From: Liolophura sinensis
Lineage: Eukaryota; Mollusca; Polyplacophora; Chitonida; Chitonidae
DNA length: 64,000 bases
Direction of reading: 5' to 3'
Assembly (NCBI RefSeq): GCF_032854445.1
Contig: NC_088300.1
Location: 4,092,001 to 4,156,000 of the forward strand
Shown here: piece after piece, positions 24,500 through 36,500 of the stretch
Layout: each line of letters opens with the position of its first letter
Position numbering within the stretch: the first letter of the stretch is position 1
Notes under the pieces: generated by a model
What the model saw: only the letters and a program-made list of their open reading frames with translations
What the model was told of the DNA's origin: nothing
The model's database searches: none
Translations under genes and position numbers: made by a program

Positions 24500-27400
24500 C
24501 CCCATTCTAAAACAGAACTAATCCTACTTCCTTTGTGGGACGTACGTCCAGATATCAGCTCTAACATACATACGATCCATTTTGTTACTGTCCGACTTAT
24601 TTCGGAAGTCAGCGTGTAAGGTCAGTTGATCACGTGCAGGCATCATTTGTCATTGTGAAGCCACTGGACTATTTCGTGTAAATCACATTTGTTTTCCTTC
24701 GCTGATATATTTCACTTTTCACATCGTGTGAAAGCTGTCTTTGTCTCGTCTGTAGGAGTTCTCATGAGTGGAAATATCTCTTCCCGTGGTATCAACCATT
24801 TAGCTGATGAGAGCTAAGATAAACATCAGAAGGAGCCCAAATTTACCTGGATGTCTAACTTTTAGAAGGGCCTCATCTGTTTGCTATAATGTGGAACTCC
24901 AGCTCAGGTTCAGGGAATCACCTGTGTTATCATACCCGCTGGCCGCAACTCTGTGTCTACTGTTTGTTTTCCGTTTGAAGATGGTCAATGGAGTTAAACA
25001 AATTGTCCACCATCAACAGGTTTCTGATTTGAGGACATTTCAGGATACGGTTTTTAAGCTAAAATGAAGACAGACTGAACGAACTACTCGCTTCTGACGG
25101 AAATAACGAGGTTGCAGAATTGATTTGAGCGTCACAACAGGCCACAACATCCGTTAGCTATTGCTTATACAACCATATCAGCGTAACAACAGGCCACAAT
25201 ATCAGTTAGCTATTGCTTATACAACCATTTCAGCGTAATAACAGGCCGCAACATATGTTACAACCATATCAGCGTAACATCAGGCCACAATATCAGTTAG
25301 CTATTGCTTATACAACCATGTTAGCGTAACAACAGACGACAACATCAGCTAGCTATTGCTTATACAACCATAGCGTAACAACAGGCCATAACATCAGTTA
25401 GCTATTGCTTGTAAAAAGTAAACTGTATTTCACCAAAAGTTTAGCATTTTTGAAGTGACACATTTCGCTTGCTCCTGATTCATTCAGTTTCCTTAATATA
25501 GCGAACATTTTTGTGCTTAATTTCTTATCAGAAAAACTGTAATGTTGGCATTAAATGTGTCCTTTTAAGGCCTTCAAGTGCCTCTGCTTTTTTATATACC
25601 AGCTTTAGATGAAATACAGTACTCAGAAAGTCTACATCAACGAGGTGTAATCATGGAGACCACTCGGGGAATCTACAACGTGCTTCATCGTACGATAGTC
25701 TGTATCGGATGTAATCGTACCATGCACATTGCACATGCCCAGTACCATCGTCATATATGAGACATATTCTAGAGCTTGGCATAGAAAACCAGTCAAATAA
25801 ATATGTAATTACAAAATGTTTCAGCGTTCAGGGTGCTTGTGGGCTGTGTGCGTAGTCTAAAGATCATCGAAGACCACTTGCTTTTTCTAGCTTAACTCCT
25901 TGACTACATATCAGAAACACCATAACTGAACGCTAGAGTACAGACACGACAGCCGCTCTTTAATTGGGCTGCCTAACAACTGAGTAACCATCAAATCACA
26001 CGTATATATGTATACATCACAAGTGTACAGAGTTGGTATAAGAATCAAACCGCTATACATAGTGCAACCTTTGTCGAAAACATTAAAAACCAAAGATAGA
26101 CCATTTGTTTTTGTCTGTCTGTGTTACATTCCTAATGATTTTCAATCTGGACAAGTTCTCTGGAAAAAGCATGGTGCTGTTCCGTCCCAAGAGGGACCCG
26201 CTGGATTATAATGCTCCATATTCGTATGTTGAATAATACAAAACCAGCAACGTAATAAGAATATATATTTGTTACAGTTAAATAAATTAAATGGCTTCAA
26301 ATTCAACCTTCTGGTTCATGATCTGTTGAAGGATCAAATTCAGTGTAGATTTCACATTGTCATCAGAACCAGCCTCCATCACTATCGGGATTCAGTCAAA
26401 ATATGGCGAAAACTGTCGAAGGACGGTGCATTAACGCCTTATCAGGCCTTCCAAGGCATTAACGCCTTATAAAGGCCTTCCAAGCGTGCCAAAAAGGGCC
26501 CTCTATGGGCCACGCTGTGCATTAAAAGAACATAATTTCTCTCTAATTCGTCCCTCAACCGAGAGAAATTACATTTCCATCAGTTTGGTGTGCCTATCTG
26601 TGAGTCACTCGTCAGAAACTTGCCAAAGATCGGTGGTTTACCCATGCACTCCAATTTCTTCCATCCATAAATCCCATGAAAACTTCTTGAATATGGTGTT
26701 AAGCAACAACTAAACAAATCAATCGATTCTCTAAGCCTTTACTGGATTTATACAACTTAAAGACAATGACTAGAGACTTATGAGTCTCATGATATCGGGG
26801 CACTTCATCCGCAAGTCATTCCTTACTTTATAGATACTTTAGAAACCTTTTTACAGCATGATAAGCACGTTTTGTCCTTTGTTAGTATTCATATCCTGCA
26901 GTCAACAAAAGCTTTTCTTGACTCTTATCTCACGTCTATGGTTCTATAGGTAGGCATTTTACGGACAATAAAGTAAGAATTTTGCACCATATAACTTGTT
27001 CACTTGTTTTAGGATCGCCTCAAATGCTCAAGGTAATTGATGATACTAGATTGCATGACATCATATGTTTATACAGGTACGCCTTTAGCGATAAACAGGT
27101 TGCTTGACATTCAGTAAAACATTCAAATATACATCGTTGTTTGTCATTCATATGCTAGCTTATGATATTTGTTTGGATATACTTGAGCCACTGTCCAATG
27201 AATAGAGCTGAAAAGCGCAAAACTGTCAGACGAACTGGTCCAACTGTGAACTGAAGGCCGTCCAGGCAGACAGTCCCACTGACAATCGACCAGGCACTAT
27301 AAGAGACTCCTGTGGCCATACGTCGACTTAGTTCCTGTGTGTTATGTGACGGTTTCAATCAAGGTCATTATATCAAACGCCTTTACTCTCAAAGTTTCTT

Positions 27401-27532
27401 AAATTTCACAATGAGTATAATTCCCTTGTAAGTAAATATGGATAGAGAGACCAGAATCTGCCGCTCTGCTTCACGATTATGTCCAAGTCCGCTTAACCCG
27501 GGGCTATGGGTGGTCTATTCATCGTGTTGTAT
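24500..27532. other. Intergenic region between P450 copies 1 and 2, left part
   Basis: Holds a 52-bp minisatellite (25129-25415) and a short tandem duplication near 26430-26482 (TTAACGCCTTATCAGGCCTT and TTAACGCCTTATAAAGGCCT). It also holds one stray unit resembling the 34-bp minisatellite of 27.9-29.5 kb (about 27271-27312). No coding exon recognised; the 3' UTR of P450 copy 1 must start here. Confidence 0.45.
25129..25415. repeat. 52-bp minisatellite, about 6 copies
   Basis: Unit GCGTAACAACAGGCCACAAC then ATCAGTTAGCTATTGCTTAT and ACAACCATATCA. The third unit is internally deleted and the last is truncated. Confidence 0.9.
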
Positions 27533-27577
27533 TAGATCGCCACGTTAGATATATGAACAGTTGTAATCAAAGCGCAA

Positions 27578-27632
<55 letters not shown>

Positions 27633-27906
27633 ATTAACTACTTATGTACTAGAATGCTACATGTTTTGTATACGGATTTCACTCATTTGCCTAGAACGTG
27701 CGTTGCATCTATTCAACATCACTGAAAACTGTTGAATTCTTCTCTTTACATGATTCCGTCCTAATTTCGAGCTTTATATACTTTCTTAGTTCTTTGGTGA
27801 TTTGTGAATAACGTCGTTTTGGGAATTGGTCTTGCGATTATTGACCTGGAGGGTCCATATTGGTTGACGGCTGGCATACGAATGTCTGTTTCGACGCACA
27901 GATTCG
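27533..27906. repeat. Left copy of a direct repeat flanking the 34-bp minisatellite
   Basis: Aligns through most of its length with 29662-30003. Shared words include GATCGCCACG, AGATATATGAACAG, TTGCCTAGAACGT (CGCCTAGAACAT in the other), AACATCACTGAAAAC, CATGATTCCGT, ATACTTTCTTA and ATACGAATGTCTGTTTC. It contains a (TA)n run (27580-27627) absent from the right copy. Confidence 0.85.
27580..27627. repeat. (TA)n microsatellite
   Basis: About 48 bases of TA dinucleotide inside the left flanking repeat. Confidence 0.95.
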
Positions 27907-27914
27907 CACTGAGG

Positions 27915-29512
27915 AACCATCCAGAAATTCTTCCACTGACAGTCATCCAGGCACTAGGAGATGCTTCCATTGACAGTCATCCAGACACTAGGAGATACTT
28001 CCAATGACAGTCATCCAGGCACCAGGAGATCTTCCACTGACAGTCATCCAGGCACTAGGATATGCTTCCACTGACAGATATCCAGGCACCAGGAGATGCT
28101 TCTACTAACAGTTATCCTGGCACTAGGAGATACTCCCACTGATTGACCATCCAGACACTAGGGGATGCTTCCACTGACAGTCATCCAGGCACTAGGAGAT
28201 ACTTCCATTGACAGTCATCCAGGCACTAGGAGATGCTTCCATTGACAGTCATCCAGGCACTAGGAGATACTTCCATTGACAGTCATCCAGGCACTAGGAG
28301 ATGCTTCCATTGACAGTCATCCAGGCACTAGGAGATGCTTCCATTGACAGTCATCCAGGCATCAGGAGATCTTCCACTGACAGTCATCCAGGCACTAGGA
28401 TATGCTTCCACTGACAGACATCCAGGAACCAGGAGATGCTTCCACTGATAGTCATCCAGGCACTAGGATATGCTTCCATTGACAGTCATCCAGACACTAG
28501 TAAATGCTTCCACTGACAGTCATCCAGGCACTAGGAGATGCTTCCACTGACAGTCATCCAGGCACTAGGAGATACTTCCATTGACAGTCATCAAGGCACT
28601 AGGCGATGCTTCTATTGAGAGTCATCCAGGCATTAGGAGATACTTCCATTGACAGTCGTCAAGGCACTAGGCGATGCTTCCATTGACAGTCATCCAGGCA
28701 CTAGATGCTTCCAATGACAGTCATCCAGGTACTTGGAGATACTTCCATTGAGTCATCCAGGCACTAGGAAATGCTTCCACTGACAGTCATTCAGGCACTA
28801 GGAGATGCTTCCACTGACAGTCATCCAGGCACTAGGAGATACTTCCACTGACAGTCGTCAAGGCACTAGGCGATGCTTACACTGACATTCATCCGGGTAC
28901 TAGGAGATGCTTCAATTTACAGTCAATCATGCACTAGGAGATGCTTCCATTGACAGTCATCCACGCACTAGGAGATGCTTCAATTTACAGTCAGTCATGC
29001 ACTAGGGGATGCTTCAATTTACAGTCAATCATGCACTAGGAGATGCTTCCATTTAAGTCATCCATGCACTAGGAGATGCTTCAATTTACAGTCAGTCATG
29101 CACTAGGAGATGCGTCAATTGACAGTCATCCAGGTACTAAGAAGTGCTTCCATTGACAGCCAGCCAAGCACTAGGAGATGCTTCCATTGACATTTATTCA
29201 GACACTAGGAGATGCTTCTATTAACAGTCATTCAGACATTGGGAGATGCTTCCAGTAACAGTCTTCCTGGCACTAGGAGAGAGTCCCACTGAGGGACCAT
29301 CCAGACACTAGGGGATGCTTCCACTGATAGTCATCCATGCACTTGGAGATGCTTCCAATGACAGTCACCCAGGTACTTGGAGTTACTTCCATTGAGTCAT
29401 CCAGGCACTAGGAGATGCTTCCATTGACAGTCATCCAGGCACTAGGAGATGCTTCCACTGACAGTCATCCAGGCACTAAAAGAGACTCCCACTTAGGGAC
29501 CATTCAGACACA
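27915..29512. repeat. 34-bp minisatellite, about 45 copies
   Basis: Unit CATTGACAGTCATCCAGGCA then CTAGGAGATGCTTC, with CACTGACAG, ATACTTC and AATTTACAGTCAGTCATGCA variants. Towards the right end variants such as GTCCCACTGAGGGACCATCC appear. It lies upstream of P450 copy 2 and is unrelated in sequence to the 34-bp array at 41.2-44.9 kb. Confidence 0.95.
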
Positions 29513-29578
29513 AGGAAAAGCTTAGTAACTTTCAGATACTATCAGGAAAAGATCGTTTCCTTTTTTTTCGGTAAATAG

Positions 29579-29650
29579 TATTCATTTATTTATTTATTTG
29601 ATTCGACTTTTATTTCACTTATACGACGGCGGCCAACATTATGGTCAAGG
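29579..29650 (-). mobile_element. SINE 3' fragment
   Basis: ATTTATTTATTTATTTGATT then TTTATTTCACTTATACGACG and GCGGCCAACATTATGGTCA: tail and adjoining body of the common SINE, with the TGTTTTACGCCGTACTCAAG part deleted. Confidence 0.75.
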
Positions 29651-29661
29651 TCAGTATAATG

Positions 29662-30003
29662 TTGGATCGCCACGCTGGATATATGAACAGCTGCAGTCAA
29701 AGCACAACTGAGACGCATATTTTGTTATCGATATATGGTATATTCTAGCATGGTACACGATTTGAATACTGATTTTACTCAGTCGCCTAGAACATACCTT
29801 GTGTCTTTCAAACATCACTGAAAACCGTTGTCTGCTTCTCTTTGCATGATTCCGTGGTACGTCGATTTTGGTACTTTGTATACTTTCTTAATTCTTTGGG
29901 GTTTGTGTTATACGTCTTTTTGTGAATTGGCCTATTGATTATTGACTGAAACATTCTTATTCGTCGACGGCCGGTATACGAATGTCTGTTTCTACACATA
30001 GAT
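29662..30003. repeat. Right copy of the direct repeat flanking the 34-bp minisatellite
   Basis: Partner of 27533-27906 in the same orientation. Similarity ends abruptly after ATACGAATGTCTGTTTC plus about 15 bp. The minus-strand ORF 29808-29999 has no counterpart of similar length in the left copy, so it is not treated as coding. Confidence 0.85.
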
Positions 30004-30538
30004 TTATTAAAGAGAAGCCTCGACGCTAGGTCAGATTTTTGTTACAACAGCCATAGACATCCTGACCGAGGCCATTAGATAATCCCAGCATGACCGTGTT
30101 TTTTATGTGGCAGTGACAGGAGTACACAAGACTACAAAGCCCAGACCCAGTCCTATGCGTTCCAGTTACTGAACTGATCTCTGCCGCCAGGGTGTAGTTA
30201 CGACTCGATCGGGGTCAGGCCGTGTGTGTATACCATAGTTGTCCTAAGGTTGAGTGACTAGGTATAGATTCACCAGTGTGTCGGAGGATCCGGTGCATGT
30301 GACGCAGGCTAATACGGACTATAAGATTCAGGCCTACACAGCTACGCTCACATGAGATACTGACAACCTAAATATCCGTTACCCGGCCTGTATGTTTACT
30401 GACAAGTTATACACATGAATTCACGAAGGAGACGGCCTGTTACTACCTCGTCTTGTCAGCTAGGCATATTCTTTACCGCATAACCAGGGACATTAGGTTG
30501 TATATCTCCGCCCATAGAAGATTTAAACTGTTAGCAGG
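30004..30538. other. Region immediately upstream of P450 copy 2
   Basis: Unique-looking DNA without repeats or ORFs. It presumably holds the promoter and 5' UTR of P450 copy 2; I could not identify individual elements. Confidence 0.4.
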
Positions 30539-33500
30539 ATGGCAGCCGCCTTGTGGAAGAGCAGACCAGGTGATCTTGTAAGACAACTTTGTCTCAAAGG
30601 GCTTGATTTTCATGATGTGAAGGCGGTACAGATGTTACCAACAGTGACGAAAATTGATCTCTACTCAACCTCGGCTAAATTAGCTCAGCCTGGAAACCCG
30701 TCACCCGGGGCGGTCAAGCCATTCTCAGAAATGCCCACACCTAAGGGACTGCCGTTGTTTGGTACAATGTTTCAGGTGCCGCGAGATACCACAAAAATGC
30801 GCAAGTTTCTCCTGGAGCGATGTCGCAAATTCTATCCGATATATAAAGAAAATGTGCCAGGATTTAACATTGTTGTTCTCTATGATGTGGTAGAAATAGA
30901 AAAGTTGTTCAGAAAGGAAGGAAAATATCCACGGCGGTTTGATTTCTTGTACTGGATACACTATCGGAAGACCTCCGGGGAGGCTGATGGCGTTTTGACT
31001 AGGTGAATGGTTACATTCTATACGCTCGGCGCTATGATTATCAGAATTAGATACCCTGAAACTACAATTAACAATGATATATAAGCTCCAACTTTATAAT
31101 ACTTTATCAAGGAAATACGGGTTCATTTTTTCTTGGCGTAAATATTTGAATTTGAATGTTGGTTTTACAGATCCCCTTATTTAGAGGGCACTTGTCTCGA
31201 ATGGTCAGCGATTCAAATAGGGAAGAATGTCGTATACTATGTAGCCAGATTATGGCCGCTGTCATTCTTGAGAGTTGCCTAAATTGGCAATCACGACAAT
31301 AAATTAATTTTTGATTGTTGCTTATCGTCGTGATCAACCGGATTTGAAAAATGATTATTGACGTCTGTAAATGATTTATACAGTAATATATAAATATATT
31401 TATGTCGATATCGATAAAGGATTCATCGATAAATAGATTAGCGTTGATTGGTTAGCATCGATGAATGGCATCGGTTTATTGACAGTCGATTTATTTATGT
31501 CGATAAATCATTTATCAATATCGATATCGATAAAGGAGTTAGCGATATCGATAAATGAACCGAAACAGGGTCTTAAAGAAAATATATGTATTTACTGACA
31601 ATGACATAAGAAACGTGGTTGGCCATCGAGGAAGTAAGGCAGCAGAATTAGAGCCGCCTCACTGAGGTCAGTCCTTAATAAAGCATACTGTGTAGTGCTT
31701 ATGCAGGGGTTATATAGTAATTTGGTAATTTTCATTTGTTTTACTCACTTCCAGTAAAATCTTTAAACTTCCGGTAAAATTTGAAGCAAGATGTTAGGAT
31801 GGAGGAATAATTACCAGATGAATAGATAGTGGTATTTAATATCAATCTATATCGATAATTTATTTGTTAGTATCGATAAATACCAGTATTTATTCATATC
31901 GATAGATTAAATATTAATTTGTACGGCCCCTCATGTTTTATGAGTTAACATACATTCCCTTAATTTAGGACAATTGTATGTACTTGAATATTTAACTTGG
32001 CATTTCTTTATGCCAGTAACGATGAGCCTTGGCACCAGATGAGGAAGGTGATAGACAAGCCGATGTTGCGGATAAAGGATGTGGCTGGTTACGCTGACGA
32101 TGTGAATGAAGTAGTCACAGACTTTCTGGAGAGACTGGGGGAAATCCGACAGGGGGACGGGCTGATCCCGGACTTGGAGAGAGAACTCTTCAGCTGGTCA
32201 CTCGAAAGTAAGACTTGCAGTATCATTCTGATTCTTATTAGATCAATGGTTGAATTCAAAACGATATCGCTGCCACATTCTTCAGTTGGCTTTAAGCCAT
32301 AGTTATTCATTTATTATATATTTGGATCTACATTGGTTGTACCTGCAGGTGCTTTGTTAACACCTATAAACGTCAGTCTGTAACTATCTTGAGCAATGTT
32401 GTGTGTCGTGGCCCTAAAAAAGTAATATTTCACGTGCAAAAAGATCCTCTAAAGCTAAAGAATTGCAGTGGTTTATTTGTCGCTTTTTATTGTTCAAAGT
32501 TTGCCGTTTGCGTGTGTGTTCACTGTCCACAGTAAGCCAGACACTTTCATTCATTCGTTCATTCATTTTCAGCGATCTTGACCCAACAGGTTGTGATCAA
32601 ATGTTGAGGGTCAACACCGTTCATATACTATTTATACTTACACGTATATGATGTAGTCTGTAAATTTAAATTTCGATGGGTGATAATGAATAAATCTCCT
32701 GTTTCACATGTTCAACCTATGTGTAGCTATTGGAAAAATCTTGTACGAGAAACGCTTTGGAGGACTATCGTCTTCCCGGGACCCCGAGATGCAGGAGTTC
32801 ATTGACGCCGTCAGAATAATGTTCACCACCACTCTTGAATTGATGGTCTATCCCATTTGGTTCAGCAAAATATTCCTTCGACAGACCTACAACAGCCACA
32901 TCCGTAGCTGGGACACCCTGTTTAGAATCGGTAAGACGTCTGTACAGGTTTGGCATATATGAAACACCAAGTGAACAGCATGATCAGTTATGTGAGTTTG
33001 TTTACGCGAGAATAAGATATTTTAGAATGATGTCTGTTCAGTGCATACATGATAGCAAAGTTAACGCAAAATCCGCTACGTAATCTTTTGTATTAATCAT
33101 TTTCAAGACTGATTTAGCATGCTTACCCCGAGTAACTTTGAAGTACTTTAACTAATGTTCATATAAACAAGAGTTCTGAGAATTGCCGGTGACAAGCTTA
33201 GGACTTTTTCTTTAGATATCCTGAAAAGTTTTCCAGATTTATCGAAATTTCGAGATCTTTGTTCAGGTCTTTGATATTCGTTGTAAGGTGTCTTGAATAA
33301 AGGATCTGGTAGGGTAAGGCGGAGAAATGGTCCTAAAGAGGTACGATGAGGAAGTGCAAATTTCAAATTCCCAAGACAGTTTTGTAACGGACGTGGTATG
33401 GTAAGGCGGGGAATCGGCCCCACCCAGTCCACGAATCTGTGCACCTCAAGAAGCGAAACTCACTATAACTGTGATTGAAAGCTGCTGACACACTTGTAAG

Positions 33501-36500
33501 GCTGCTTCGTTTTTTCAGTCCTGTTTTACCCTTTATTCTTGCTGTGTGACAAGTATGGTACTTACAATGCTCCAAACATGCTCTGAAGCAATGGATAGAT
33601 CATAAAATCGAAAAATGATAGCCAGCTCCAATCACACTGAAATATCTTTCTTTTTTTGCATTAGACACTGTGGAGTGGAAAAATCAATGCACCACAAATG
33701 TAACTTTCTGAAACGTTCTTGAGCATGAAGCTATGTACCACTTAATTAAATACATATAAAACAAATGTTCAGCCTTTTAGTTCAGCCACGCATAACGTGT
33801 TAATTTTAATGATAGAGGACCACATGTGCACTCAACCAGGATCCAGGTATGACTATTGTTACCACACGTTATGTAATACCATAGTTTACCAATCATCCAT
33901 TCTAATTCATAATAACACTTATGTAATGCAAGACAGTCTGTATCTTTATTCACACAAGAGTATGTTACACAAAGATCCGAACCCTTCGTAGAGGTGCAAC
34001 CTATTTTTCGTAGTGACTGCCTTATTTGACTGTACTATGACGATTTGTGTGTGCGCCTAAATTCCTCAAGCAAACAGTCCTGACAAAATTGATTTTTTTT
34101 TTTTTTTTTTTTTGATTGGTGTTTTACGCCGTACTCAAGAATATTTCACTTATACGACGGCGGCCAGCATTATGGTGGGTGGAAACCGGGCAGAGCCCGG
34201 TGGAAACCCACGACCATCCGCAGGTTGCTGAAAGACCTTCTCACGTACGGCCGGAGAGGAAGCCAGCATGAGCTGGACTTGAACTCACAGCGACCGCATT
34301 GGTGAGAGACTCCTGGGTCATTACGCTGCGCTAGCGCTTTAACCGACTGAGCCACGGAGGCCCCTGACAAAATTGAAAGCAGCCTACAGCTCTTTTAGTA
34401 GTTCACGTGCGCGCTACGCTCTCCGCGACGTGTTAGTTTTCAGAAGCTCAAGATTACAACAAAGGCTGTAGACCACTACCCGCAGTCGTGGAGAACGACT
34501 ACTGTGATATTTGTATTTGTGACATTCTCTAGTGTTTGCCATGAAGAAGATGTAGCAAGGGCTAAAAAAAAAGGTCATTTGGGTTACAGCAAGCTCTGGT
34601 ACTGTACTGCATTAAATCATCCTAATATCGCTACCAATGTTTGGTTTTAATTCTACACCGATCGTCAGTTATTTGTGCTGAGTTAAAGTGTCATCGAGGG
34701 TCCAGTTTCCAACGCGTACATGTATTGGTGATTTCCGAGGAGAGAAGCTAATGCAGTGAAATACAACGATCACGAGACCAGCTAAAGTTTAGAAACACTC
34801 TAGATTTATGCTATATACTGCTAACAAATAAAGCACACATAATACATTTTTGTCTAATGTAGGCCTACATTGGGATTTAGCACACCGTAACCAGCGTATC
34901 ATGTTTTCATCCCAAAACGGCCGTTGTCTGTGTGTACAGAAATGTTTTGACAGGTAAAAAAAATATTTGTCGCATTAGGCAAGTTACCATAGAATGAAAT
35001 AATACTGCAACCTTTGAAATCTAATTTAATCATATTCCTTTCTGAATTGTTCCGATGTTAAAACTGTTTTTTTTTAATTTTGACTTACAATGAACTGGGG
35101 TTTGTTTAAAAAAATGCGTACCAGTGGTGTATTTTTTCAAAACTCAGCCAGGAAATGCGTAGATGAACGGATGAACGAGATCGCAGTGAATAAGAAAGGA
35201 GAGAAAGCTGCCGGCGTCTTGTCTCATTTACTGTCCGATAAGTCACTTCCCATTCAGGAAGTGTACTCCAACATCACGGAACTGATGACAGGCGCTGTTG
35301 ACACGGTCAGTATACAAGAAGAAAAGCTGTAGGCCTAGACATGATCATTAACAGAGAAAGTTGATGACACTGTTAGTATAGAAAAAACAAAGTTGTTATA
35401 CTTCTTATATCTCTCCATCAATATTATTATAGTTTGTTCTTGCTGACCAGTTTTAACCATAATATTTTCTGCAAGATATCTCCAGAACTATTGGGTTAGT
35501 TCATCATCATTGAAAACATTTTTCATTCGAAAGCAAGATTATCAAGCTTTCTAAAAAGTATCAGCCTTCATTATTTTAAAGGAGAAGAAAATTTAAATGT
35601 CAATTAAATACCATTGAAAAGAGTATGTATTTCCTCGTAGGTGCATGCCATAAAAAAATTCTAATACGTACCTCAAGCTGATAAATTATAAATATAGTCA
35701 GCACCAAAATCCGCTATGGGCAACTCCACTTTGCCTAAGAACTAGTCCTGAATTCTTCAGTGTTAGGAGGAGAATTGCTGTCGGAAACCGCCGAAGTGCA
35801 GTTCGTACATTTCCGGTAGAACTCTTCTTCCCAGAAGGTAGCGAACAGTACAGTTCGTTTTCCGCTTGTCGATCGGGAAGCCGGGATGTTGGACGTAAGT
35901 TCCGAGTTCACACGAACAAACCAGCAGTTTTAACGACTCTCATTGGTTGAGAAGCAACACACCCCCAGCATAAATTACAGGGTGGTAAAAATGGAGGACG
36001 CCATGGACTCAGCGATTTATGCCAGATTTGCCGTTTTCATGCTTTACGTGTATGGCGAGAAAAAAAATCGCAAAATTGTTCAGCAGGCACCACCAGATAG
36101 ACAAAAAGTGTGCTCTTTTCAGCCTATAGTGTCATGTTTTTAAGTTTTCTTCTCCTTTAATGAGACTTCACCGAATAACACGCACAACAAAATGACAAAA
36201 TTGCACAATTGGCTGGTTTGAATTGAGGCCAAAATCTTGAGAATTTGATCCAATCCAACACGTTACTTTCAGAATGCGTGTTAAATGCTGTGATGTGGCC
36301 TTTACCCATTCACGTTGTGAACTGATATATGATAACACAAAACTGTTGCATAAGACATCATTTAGAGATCGTTTTCAACAGCTGAGTTACATGTATGCGA
36401 AAGCCATTTCACACAGTGTTGTGAGACATTTCTGTATCATTTACGGATCACCACAGACGTAAAATCAGTTAATTTACAAGCCGTTTAGTATTCAAGGCGG

